Source: Verrucomicrobiota bacterium (GTDB lineage: Bacteria; Verrucomicrobiota; Verrucomicrobiia; Opitutales; Oceanipulchritudinaceae). From it: a DNA stretch of 13,464 nucleotides. A program made the translations under genes and the position numbers. How positions within the stretch are numbered: position 1 is the first letter of the stretch; each line of letters begins with the position of its first letter. A model generated the notes under the pieces. The model was not told the DNA's origin, searched no databases, and saw only the letters and a program-made list of their open reading frames with translations. The stretch lies in assembly GCA_009908535.1 (NCBI GenBank), contig JAAAOD010000089.1, forward strand, positions 1 to 13,464. The letters run 5' to 3'. This document shows, in pieces, positions 7,613-13,464 of the stretch.

Positions 7613-8568
7613 TGGAGAAGGGACGACCGACCGTGCTCCTTGTCGATGATGTTCCGGCGAACCTTGGAGTGCTCATCGATACCCTTACTGCGGAATATGC
7701 CCTCTCCGTAGCAGAAAGCGCCGAAAGCTGCCTTGAAGCCTTACAACACGTTTTGCCGGACCTCATTCTGCTTGATGTCCGCCTGCCCGGGTTGGACGGA
7801 TTCCAATTATATGGGAAGTTGCGGGAGGAACCGGACTGGAACAGGATCCCCGTTATTTTCATGACCGCCGTCGACGAACCGGAGCAGAAGGCACAGGCCC
7901 TCGAGGCCGGAGCGGTCGATTATGTAACGAAACCCCTTCATGTTCCCGAGGTCATGGCAAGGGTACGGACACATCTGCGGATCATCGGTCTCACGAGGGA
8001 ACTGGCGGCCCGAAAGGAAGAACTGGAGGAGGAGGTCGAGCTGCGCCGGGATACGGAAGAGCAACTGCAGCACTCCCTGGCTACGGCGATCCTTTCCGCC
8101 GACCATGGGGGCAGGGTGGTTTTCTCGACAAAGCGGGCACGTCAGTTGATCGCTCGCTACTTTGAGACAGGTCATTTTGCGCAGTTGCCGGATCCTTTTC
8201 TTGCTGAATGGAAAAATGCGGTGGCGGGCGGCGCCGGCGGTTGGAATATATCCCATCTGGACGGGCGGGGTCTCCTAGAGGTCACGATTTTCCAAAGTCC
8301 CGCCATCCGGAACACGACGCTTTTCGCCATGGAGGAGCGCGGGGCGGCGGGGGCGGATGCCCTGCGCTCCCTCGGCTTGAGCCCGCGGGAGAGTGAGGTG
8401 CTGTTCTGGATTGCCGAGGGGAAAAGTTATCCGGAAATCGCCGTAATCCTTGAAGCCAGCGTACGGACGATTCAAAAACACGCCGAAAATCTTCTGCGGA
8501 AACTGGGAGTCGAATCGAGATCCGCCGCGATGAGGGTCGCGATCGAAAAAATGCGGCCCCCCCGTTGA
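7609..8568 (+). CDS. Response regulator, REC - PAS-like - LuxR-type HTH
   Basis: The 319-residue protein opens with a receiver domain (about 7-122): acidic pair Asp13-Asp14, phospho-acceptor Asp56 in LILLDVRLPG, Thr86 and Lys108 in DYVTKP, all key residues being present. A charged coiled coil (about 130-155, rich in Glu/Arg) links to a poorly conserved segment (about 158-245) whose pattern (ATAILSADHGGRVVFSTKRA, then alternating strands) resembles a PAS fold. The C-terminus (about 252-315) is a NarL/LuxR-type helix-turn-helix: LSPRESEVLFWIAEGKS, then VRTIQKHAENLLRKLGV. The start overlaps the kinase stop by 4 bases. It is probably a DNA-binding regulator activated by that kinase. Because it lies 85 bp from the rhodopsin, the rhodopsin-crt genes are plausible targets, though this is inference only. 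Confidence 0.92.
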   Translation: MMEKGRPTVLLVDDVPANLGVLIDTLTAEYALSVAESAESCLEALQHVLPDLILLDVRLPGLDGFQLYGKLREEPDWNRIPVIFMTAVDEPEQKAQALEAGAVDYVTKPLHVPEVMARVRTHLRIIGLTRELAARKEELEEEVELRRDTEEQLQHSLATAILSADHGGRVVFSTKRARQLIARYFETGHFAQLPDPFLAEWKNAVAGGAGGWNISHLDGRGLLEVTIFQSPAIRNTTLFAMEERGAAGADALRSLGLSPRESEVLFWIAEGKSYPEIAVILEASVRTIQKHAENLLRKLGVESRSAAMRVAIEKMRPPR

Positions 8569-8588
8569 AAAAAGGCAAATCGTCGGCA

Positions 8589-8645
8589 TTGGTTTTAATC
8601 GCCTCGTTTGGAGTACCCCCAATTAAAACCGAAAACCTCCAAACG
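8589..8645 (+). promoter_or_regulatory. Rhodopsin leader with two interleaved 9-bp inverted repeats (possible pseudoknot or overlapping operators)
   Basis: Arm A (GGTTTTAAT, 8591-8599) is perfectly complementary to A' (ATTAAAACC, 8622-8630), and a G-U and an A-U pair can extend this outward to 8589/8632. Arm B (CGTTTGGAG, 8605-8613) is perfectly complementary to B' (CTCCAAACG, 8637-8645). The order A-B-A'-B' is that of an H-type pseudoknot with connecting segments of 5, 8 and 6 nt. It ends 8 nt before the rhodopsin ATG. B contains GGAG and B' contains CTCC. In DNA the same layout gives half-sites about 31-32 bp apart, which could bind dimers of a regulator. TTTAAT at 8594-8599 could alternatively be a -10 box, in which case arm A would not be transcribed; TTGAAA at 8565-8570 is too far upstream to pair with it. 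Confidence 0.5.
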
Positions 8646-8653
8646 TAAAAACA

Positions 8654-9412
8654 ATGCAGGACATTACCGCCGGCCAGTATCAGCTGGTCTACAACTTCTT
8701 CTCGTTCACGATTGCCGCCATGGCGGCAACGACGCTGTTTCTGTGGCTGAATCGGTCACAGGTAGCCAAGTATTACCGGCCCGCGATCACGATCAGCGGT
8801 CTGGTCACCTTCATCGCCGCCTACCATTATGTCCGAATTCTGGACAGCTGGGATGGGGCTTACGAGGTCATCGACGGAACCATCACAGCGACCGGGGTCG
8901 CTTTCAACGACGCTTACCGTTATGTCGACTGGCTACTAACCGTACCCTTGCTGCTCGTTGAGCTGATCCTCGTCATGCGGCTTTCCAAGTCGGAAACCAT
9001 TTCCAAGAGCGTTCGCCTGGGAACTCTTGCCGCTGTCATGATCCTTCTCGGCTACCCCGGCGAAATCTCTGACGCCGCCGGTGTCCGCTGGCTCTGGTGG
9101 TCGCTTTCAATGATCCCGTTTCTCTGGATTGTCTATGAGCTGTTCGTCGGATTGAGGGCTTCCCTTGAAAGTCAGCCTGCGTCTGCGCGTGGACTCGTAA
9201 ACACCGCCCGCTACCTCACCATCTTTGCATGGGCCTTCTATCCCATCGTCTTCCTTTTCCCCATGCTGGGTCTGCAAGGCGGGGTGGCTGACACCTTTGT
9301 TCAGGTGGGTTATTCCATTGCGGACATCGTCGCCAAGGCTGTCTTCGGGATTCTTATCTTCTTCATTGCGGTGAGGAAGTCTGAAGCTGAGGGCGAGGAA
9401 GCCTCTGCTTAA
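8654..9412 (+). CDS. Proton-pumping rhodopsin, xanthorhodopsin-like clade
   Basis: The 252-residue protein has seven membrane helices. Helix C reads FNDAYRYVDWLLTVPLLLVE, giving Arg89, the proton acceptor Asp92, Thr96 and the donor Glu103: the DTE motif of outward proton pumps. Leu100, at the proteorhodopsin tuning position 105, predicts green absorption. His58 (AAYHY) matches the His partner of the acceptor. Asp224 and Schiff-base Lys228 (ADIVAK) are in helix G. The long B-C loop and the FNDAYRYVDW segment place it with xanthorhodopsin-type rather than SAR86-type proteins. Trp149 (RWLWWSLS) aligns without gaps with Trp138 of bacteriorhodopsin, where xanthorhodopsin has the Gly that admits a carotenoid antenna. 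No Shine-Dalgarno sequence precedes the ATG; the leader is A-rich. The carotenoid genes following it should supply the retinal precursor. Confidence 0.96.
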   Translation: MQDITAGQYQLVYNFFSFTIAAMAATTLFLWLNRSQVAKYYRPAITISGLVTFIAAYHYVRILDSWDGAYEVIDGTITATGVAFNDAYRYVDWLLTVPLLLVELILVMRLSKSETISKSVRLGTLAAVMILLGYPGEISDAAGVRWLWWSLSMIPFLWIVYELFVGLRASLESQPASARGLVNTARYLTIFAWAFYPIVFLFPMLGLQGGVADTFVQVGYSIADIVAKAVFGILIFFIAVRKSEAEGEEASA

Positions 9413-9431
9413 AAAACCTTAACGGAGTGCC

Positions 9432-9458
9432 GGGGGAAGGGTTCCATTCCCTTTCCTC
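9432..9458 (+). other. Imperfect GC hairpin between the rhodopsin and crtE
   Basis: GGGGAAGGG (9433-9441) pairs with CCCTTTCCTC (9449-9458) around a 7-nt loop, with one bulged T and one G-U pair. It lies in the 59-bp gap before the preferred crtE start. No T-run follows, so it is not a classical terminator. It could be an RNA-processing or attenuation point separating high rhodopsin from lower crt expression, or chance. Confidence 0.28.
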
Positions 9459-9471
9459 GACTCCCGATCCG

Positions 9472-10356
9472 ATGGCCATTGCTCCATCAACTCCTTCCCC
9501 ACTACCAGAAGCGCCGTTCAGCATAAATGGCCTGGCGACCCTTGCTACGGGCGGGAGGACCCCGGAAAAGGGGGATCCGCTCGACGAGGCCCTCGTTTAC
9601 CACCTTGGCACCGGAGGAGGGCAGACGCGGGCCAGAATAGCCTTGGAGGCCGGTACGGCTCTGGCCCTGAGCGACGATGACCCGATGCTGCTCGCCGCCT
9701 CCGTTGAACTGCTGCACAACGCTTCCCTCGTCCAGGATGATTTACAGGATCACAGTGAAGAGCGCCGGGGAAGAACCAGTGTTTGGAAGAAATACGGAAC
9801 CGCCACCGCGATCGGGCTCACCGACTATCTTATCGCTTCTTCATTTCAGGTACTTGGCGGGATTTCCGCGCCGGGGCGAATCCCCGCGCTCATCACCTGC
9901 CTCCATGACGCCATTTGCCGGACACTGAAGGGTCAGGGTATGGATCTGCAGACATCCTCACCCGCATCCGTTGCAGCTTGCATGGAAGTAGCTGCGGAGA
10001 AATCCGGTCCACTCTTTGCCTTGTCGCTTGAACTGCCCCTGCTCATGGCTGGGATGGATCAGCATCGAAAGGAGGCCCGCATGGCTGCCTCCGATTTTGG
10101 GGTTGGCTACCAGATTTACGACGACCTTGAGGACTTCGCCTTCGATCTCGCCACGGAGGCCAAGGCCAACCTTGTCCTGCTTCTGCACGAGGAAATGCCT
10201 TTGCCCGAGGCCCGCGCCAAGGCGATCTGCCTGGCGGAAGAGAGGCTCTCCAGCGCGGCTGCACGAGCCTCGACCCTCCCCAACGGATCGGGTCGGGAAC
10301 TGGAGCGTCTTGCCCACGTCCTTCACGGCAGATTGGAGGACCTTGGTCATGGCTGA
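9472..10356 (+). CDS. crtE: Geranylgeranyl diphosphate synthase (polyprenyl synthetase family)
   Basis: The 294-residue product is an all-alpha isoprenyl diphosphate synthase, which condenses IPP with FPP (or shorter allylic diphosphates) to GGPP, the first committed carotenoid precursor. It has the first Asp-rich motif DDLQD (residues 89-93) in ELLHNASLVQDDLQD, followed by the RRG of the substrate-binding loop, and the second Asp-rich motif DDLED (217-221) in GYQIYDDLED. Product length is inferred from position in the crt cluster, not from sequence. The sequence is rather divergent, especially at the N-terminus (Pro/Ser-rich, no clear homology). ATG 9472 is preferred; GTG 9427 would add 15 unremarkable residues and lies only 14 bp after the rhodopsin stop. 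Neither has a strong Shine-Dalgarno sequence. Its end overlaps crtI by 8 bases. Confidence 0.9.
   Translation: MAIAPSTPSPLPEAPFSINGLATLATGGRTPEKGDPLDEALVYHLGTGGGQTRARIALEAGTALALSDDDPMLLAASVELLHNASLVQDDLQDHSEERRGRTSVWKKYGTATAIGLTDYLIASSFQVLGGISAPGRIPALITCLHDAICRTLKGQGMDLQTSSPASVAACMEVAAEKSGPLFALSLELPLLMAGMDQHRKEARMAASDFGVGYQIYDDLEDFAFDLATEAKANLVLLLHEEMPLPEARAKAICLAEERLSSAAARASTLPNGSGRELERLAHVLHGRLEDLGHG
10335..10340 (+). promoter_or_regulatory. Ribosome binding site of crtI
   Basis: GGAGGA sits 8 bases before the ATG at 10349, inside the end of crtE. It decides the start of crtI, because the reading frame itself stays open about 330 bases further upstream. Confidence 0.8.
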
Positions 10357-11851
10357 AGCCGTTGTTGTCGGGGCCGGGTTTGGCGGCCTTGCCGCCGCTC
10401 TCCGCCTGCGGGCAAAAGGCTATGACGTTACCGTGGTCGACCGCTGCACGCGACCCGGCGGACGTGCGCAGGTTTTCGAGCGCAACGGCTACCGTCACGA
10501 TGCCGGGCCGACGGTGATTACCGCGCCGTTTCTCTTCGACGAACTTTTCGCCCTCTTTGAAAAAAGCAGGGAAGATTACATTTCCTTCACTCCACTCGAT
10601 CCATGGTACCGGTTCCAGTTCAGGGACGGACGTACCTTTGACTATGGCGCCACGCTCGAAGGGACCCTTTCGGAAATCGAGCGATTCCGCCCGGGCGATG
10701 TCCATGGCTACAGGCGCTTGCTCGAGCACGCAGAGCGCATTTTCGACGTTGGGTTCAGCAAACTCTCGGATAAGCCGTTTGACTCCTTCCCGACGATGCT
10801 TGGTCAGGTTCCCAACCTGGCCAGACTGGGCTGTTACCGCAGTGTCTGGGGCATGGTTTCCCACTACCTGAAAGATCCCGCGCTCCGCCAGGCCTTTTCC
10901 ATCCATCCCCTGCTTGTCGGCGGGAATCCCTTCGATACCACCTGCATCTACTGTCTGATCCATTACCTTGAGCGGAAATGGGGTATTCATTTCGCAATGG
11001 GCGGTACGGGAGCCCTTGTCGATGCCCTCACGCGTCTGATGGTGGAGGAGGGTATTCGTATCGAGCTTGGAACTACGGTAGAAAGGGTGGTCACCCGATC
11101 CAACCGCGTGCGGGGAATACTCCTTGAAGATGGACGGGAACTGAAAGCGGATCTGGTGGTCTCCAACGCCGATCCGCAACACCTCTACCGGAAAATGCTG
11201 CCTCGTGAGGACATCCGTCCCTCGGCGCGGTTGAAAACCGGGACCGGCCGCCTCTCCATGGGATTATACGTCCTCTATTTCGGGACGACGAGGCAATACC
11301 CGGATGTCGCCCACCACACCATCTGGATGGGAGCACGCTTCAAGGACCTGCTGCGGGAGATTTTCAAGGGAGATCGGTTGCCGGAGGATTTCTCGCTGTA
11401 TGTCCACCGTCCCACCGCCACGGACGCATCCTTTGCTCCGGTGGGTTGTGATTCTTTTTATGTACTTGCCCCGGTCCCCAATCTGCGGGCGGAGATCGAC
11501 TGGGAAATCGAGGGACCCCGTTTGCAGGACCGGATTGTAGCCGCCCTCGATGACTCCCTTCTTCCCGGCTTGCGGGAAACCATCACGGATCCCTTTTTCA
11601 TGACGCCGCGTGATTTTGCAGCGGACTACCTGAGCTACAAAGGCTCGGGTTTTTCCATCGCCCCCCTTTTCAGTCAGTCGGCATGGTTTCGCTACCACAA
11701 CCGCGCGGAGGGGCCGGAAAATCTGTATCTCGTCGGTGCGGGGACTCATCCGGGAGCGGGCGTCCCGGGTGTGCTTTCCTCCGCCAAACTGGTTGACCGG
11801 ATCATTCCTTCGGTCGGAAAAACCACCCCCGCCAACCTGATCCCGGCATGA
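10349..11851 (+). CDS. crtI: Phytoene desaturase (FAD-dependent, CrtI type)
   Basis: The 500-residue protein begins almost directly with the dinucleotide-binding motif VVVGAGFGGLAAALRL (residues 5-20), followed by RPGGRAQVFERNGYRHDAGPT, the hallmark of CrtI-family desaturases. It ends with the family signature LVGAGTHPGAGVPGVLSSAK (about residues 461-480) that closes the FAD site. CrtI performs the stepwise desaturation of 15-cis-phytoene, usually to all-trans-lycopene, at the membrane surface. The number of desaturation steps cannot be read from sequence; lycopene is inferred because a lycopene cyclase gene follows two genes later. The frame is open back to about 10016, but ATG 10349 has a good ribosome binding site and the Rossmann motif at the usual distance, so upstream extension into crtE is rejected. 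The stop overlaps crtB (ATGA). Confidence 0.96.
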   Translation: MAEAVVVGAGFGGLAAALRLRAKGYDVTVVDRCTRPGGRAQVFERNGYRHDAGPTVITAPFLFDELFALFEKSREDYISFTPLDPWYRFQFRDGRTFDYGATLEGTLSEIERFRPGDVHGYRRLLEHAERIFDVGFSKLSDKPFDSFPTMLGQVPNLARLGCYRSVWGMVSHYLKDPALRQAFSIHPLLVGGNPFDTTCIYCLIHYLERKWGIHFAMGGTGALVDALTRLMVEEGIRIELGTTVERVVTRSNRVRGILLEDGRELKADLVVSNADPQHLYRKMLPREDIRPSARLKTGTGRLSMGLYVLYFGTTRQYPDVAHHTIWMGARFKDLLREIFKGDRLPEDFSLYVHRPTATDASFAPVGCDSFYVLAPVPNLRAEIDWEIEGPRLQDRIVAALDDSLLPGLRETITDPFFMTPRDFAADYLSYKGSGFSIAPLFSQSAWFRYHNRAEGPENLYLVGAGTHPGAGVPGVLSSAKLVDRIIPSVGKTTPANLIPA

Positions 11852-12843
11852 GCCTGACCCGTGCGAGAACCGGCAAATGGGTGACCAGCGGCGAAGCGGT
11901 CGCGCCCGGCCAGCTTCCCGGCGCCCGAGCCGTCCTTCGCCGACACGGCAAGTCCTTCCATTTCGCGGGACGATTCCTCCCCGCGAAAGACACGGAAAAT
12001 TCCGCCCGTCTGTACCGGTTTTGTCGCTACGTGGATGACCTTGTCGACGAGGCCGCCGACACCACTGCCGCGCGCAGGAAGGTGAACGCCATCCTGAGAG
12101 ATCTGGAGAGGGGCAGCAGCGCGGATCCCATCGCGCAGGATTTCCTTCTCCTCAGCCGTGAAAAGGGCATTCCGCTGGAGGTGCCGTCCGAGTTGTGCAA
12201 GGGCGCCCTCCAGGATCTCACCCTCACGCGGGTGACGGGAGAACCGGAACTGCTGCGCTACTGTTATCGCGTGGCGGGGACCGTCGGCCTGATGATGAGC
12301 CGCGTCCTCGGTGCGACCAACCCATGGGCCTCCGCCCACGCCATCGACCTCGGGATCGGGATGCAGCTTACCAATATCGCCCGGGATGTCATGGAAGACG
12401 CCCGACGGGGACGCCTTTATCTTCCCGGTAAAGATTTCGATTCCCTGCGTCTCGCGCAAATCGCCAGCGGTAGCCCCGATGCACGAAAGCCTTTGCGGGA
12501 CGGGGTGAAGCAGCTTCTCGCCCTGGCCGAGAATTACTACGAGTCCGGCGAAAGGGGATTGGCCTATCTTCCCGCGCGGGCCCGACTGGCCATTCTGGTG
12601 GCGGCGAGGGTGTACCGGTCCATTGGTCGGGAAATCGCTTTCCAGGACTATGCCCCGTGGCGCGGACGGGCGGTCGTGACGACAAGGAAAAAAATCCTCA
12701 TCGCCGGAAAGGCCGTCGTGGCCTTCGCGGCGCAGCAGCGCTTCCGCGGCATTCCCACCCATGACGGGAAATTACACAAGGACCTTGCCGGGCTGCCCGA
12801 TACTCATTCACCGGAGGAAGCTGTTTATGAGCGGAGGAAGTGA
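11848..12843 (+). CDS. crtB: Phytoene synthase (squalene/phytoene synthase family)
   Basis: The 331-residue protein joins two GGPP molecules head-to-head to phytoene. Both Asp-rich magnesium-binding motifs of trans-isoprenyl synthases are intact: YRFCRYVDDLVDE (DDLVD at 63-67) and QLTNIARDVMEDARRGRLYLP (DVMED at 180-184). The segment RVAGTVGLMMSRVLG between them is also characteristic. A squalene synthase is unlikely because of the phytoene-synthase-type second motif and the crt context. The first 25 residues look like a non-conserved tail. The ATG overlaps the crtI stop as ATGA, with no strong Shine-Dalgarno sequence of its own, so translation probably depends on ribosomes terminating on crtI. 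Its last 17 bases overlap the next gene. Confidence 0.96.
   Translation: MSLTRARTGKWVTSGEAVAPGQLPGARAVLRRHGKSFHFAGRFLPAKDTENSARLYRFCRYVDDLVDEAADTTAARRKVNAILRDLERGSSADPIAQDFLLLSREKGIPLEVPSELCKGALQDLTLTRVTGEPELLRYCYRVAGTVGLMMSRVLGATNPWASAHAIDLGIGMQLTNIARDVMEDARRGRLYLPGKDFDSLRLAQIASGSPDARKPLRDGVKQLLALAENYYESGERGLAYLPARARLAILVAARVYRSIGREIAFQDYAPWRGRAVVTTRKKILIAGKAVVAFAAQQRFRGIPTHDGKLHKDLAGLPDTHSPEEAVYERRK
12813..12818 (+). promoter_or_regulatory. Ribosome binding site of crtY
   Basis: GGAGGA lies 8 bases before the ATG at 12827, inside the end of crtB, and supports the overlapping start of the lycopene cyclase gene. Confidence 0.7.
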
Positions 12844-13464
12844 GCTGGTGATCATGGGGGGCGGCTGCGCCGGCTTATCCCTCGCGAGACAGCTGGCGAT
12901 TCTGGAAAAGCGCGGCCATGCCATTCCGGAGACGACAATCCTCGAGCCGAGGGAGCAATACCTGCATGACCGGACGTGGTGCTTCTGGCAGCCTGCGCAG
13001 GTTCCCGTCGATACGCGGATCGCCCATGAGTGGGAACGGTGGAGTTTCTCTGAAAGCGGTGGAAACCGTATTCTCCATGAGGGCGGTAGCTGGAGATACC
13101 GCTGCCTTCCTTCCGACCGGTTTTACCGCGAAGCGATCCGCTGGATCGAGGGCTCTTCACGGATCCGCTTGCAAACCGCCATGCCCGTTCTCTCCGCGGC
13201 GATGGAAGATGGGAAAGAGCATCGGATCGAGACTCCCGAAGGAGCGCTTCAGGCGCGCATGGTTGTGGATACGCGACCGCCGTCAAATCAAGGAAAGCCT
13301 CTCCTGCTGCAGCAGTTTATCGGTATTGAAATGAATACCCCGGGCCCGATACAGGATCCCGGTTGTGTCGGGCTTATGGAGAACATGCAGCAGGATGAAC
13401 ATGGATTTCTTTTCCACTACGTTCTTCCGTATTCAGAGCGCAGTTGTCTCCTTGAGGTAACGCG
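12827..13464 (+). CDS. crtY: Lycopene beta-cyclase (CrtY-type), 3' end outside window
   Basis: An uninterrupted frame of 212 codons runs from ATG 12827 to the window edge with no stop, so the gene is cut. The product begins with a dinucleotide-binding loop, LVIMGGGCAGLSLARQL (residues 7-23). Next come DRTWCFW (48-54) and YRCLPSDRFY (91-100), then VVDTRP and LQQFIG, in the order seen in the CrtY family of FAD/NADPH-dependent lycopene cyclases. It would cyclise both ends of lycopene to give beta-carotene, the substrate for retinal formation. A single-ring (gamma-carotene) product cannot be excluded from a partial sequence. The gene overlaps crtB by 17 bases and follows crtE-crtI-crtB in the order common in bacterial rhodopsin photosystem cassettes. 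Confidence 0.9.
   Translation, partial: MSGGSELVIMGGGCAGLSLARQLAILEKRGHAIPETTILEPREQYLHDRTWCFWQPAQVPVDTRIAHEWERWSFSESGGNRILHEGGSWRYRCLPSDRFYREAIRWIEGSSRIRLQTAMPVLSAAMEDGKEHRIETPEGALQARMVVDTRPPSNQGKPLLLQQFIGIEMNTPGPIQDPGCVGLMENMQQDEHGFLFHYVLPYSERSCLLEVT

Noticed and set aside
8565..8599. TTGAAA (8565-8570) and TTTAAT (8594-8599) as a sigma-70 promoter for the rhodopsin
   Set aside because: The spacer would be 23 bp, well outside the 16-18 bp range; TTTAAT alone remains possible as a -10 and is mentioned with the leader.
8638..8641. CTCC-rich arm B' as an anti-Shine-Dalgarno masking the rhodopsin ribosome binding site
   Set aside because: The only GGAG it can pair with (8610-8613) is about 40 bases from the ATG, too far to act as a normal ribosome binding site in a linear mRNA.
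10016..10348. Upstream extension of the crtI reading frame
   Set aside because: It would read 111 codons of out-of-frame crtE sequence; the Rossmann motif and ribosome binding site place the start at 10349.
10043..11182. 379-codon open frame on the minus strand across crtE and crtI
   Set aside because: Antisense to intact Crt motifs, with no recognisable protein features.

Overview
The window is GC-rich, densely packed bacterial DNA in which every supported gene is on the + strand. The gene families present are a hybrid histidine kinase with a Reg_prop/Y_Y_Y ligand-sensing propeller, exported Hcp-like proteins, a C-terminal DxDNDxxxxxEFxxGSNP-type repeat, and a xanthorhodopsin-clade rhodopsin next to a crt cluster. 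These suggest an aquatic, photoheterotrophic member of the Verrucomicrobiota (Opitutae-like). That assignment is an inference from gene content, not a database result.

Left part (1-1681): the 3' end of a class C beta-lactamase-family serine hydrolase, carrying two tandem C-terminal beta-rich repeats, is followed by a spacer of about 190 bp. Next comes a compact higBA toxin-antitoxin pair with an AT-rich palindrome just upstream.

Middle part (1682-3681): a 174-bp gap with an AT-rich, promoter-like stretch precedes two adjoining genes for secreted Hcp-family beta-barrel proteins. The second is fused to an Ig/cadherin-like domain and a calcium-binding-type repeat. No other type VI secretion genes are visible.

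Right part (3743-13464): this looks like a regulated phototrophy locus. A 1289-aa membrane hybrid histidine kinase overlaps (ATGA) a REC-PAS-like-LuxR response regulator. After 85 bp comes a proton-pumping rhodopsin (DTE motif, Schiff-base Lys, green-type Leu), then crtE, crtI, crtB and crtY. The last three crt junctions overlap, so crtE-crtI-crtB-crtY is almost certainly one translationally coupled unit. The Crt enzymes would convert FPP/IPP to GGPP, phytoene, lycopene and beta-carotene, the precursor of the rhodopsin's retinal. The beta-carotene dioxygenase (blh/brp) needed to make retinal is not in the window, and crtY is cut by the right edge.

The most unusual signal is in the 85-bp gap before the rhodopsin. 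It holds two perfect 9-bp inverted repeats that interleave in the order A-B-A'-B', ending 8 nt before the start codon, where no Shine-Dalgarno sequence is visible. In RNA this is the arrangement of an H-type pseudoknot; in DNA it could be two overlapping operators. Together with the coupled kinase/regulator pair, it makes control of the rhodopsin the part most worth testing.
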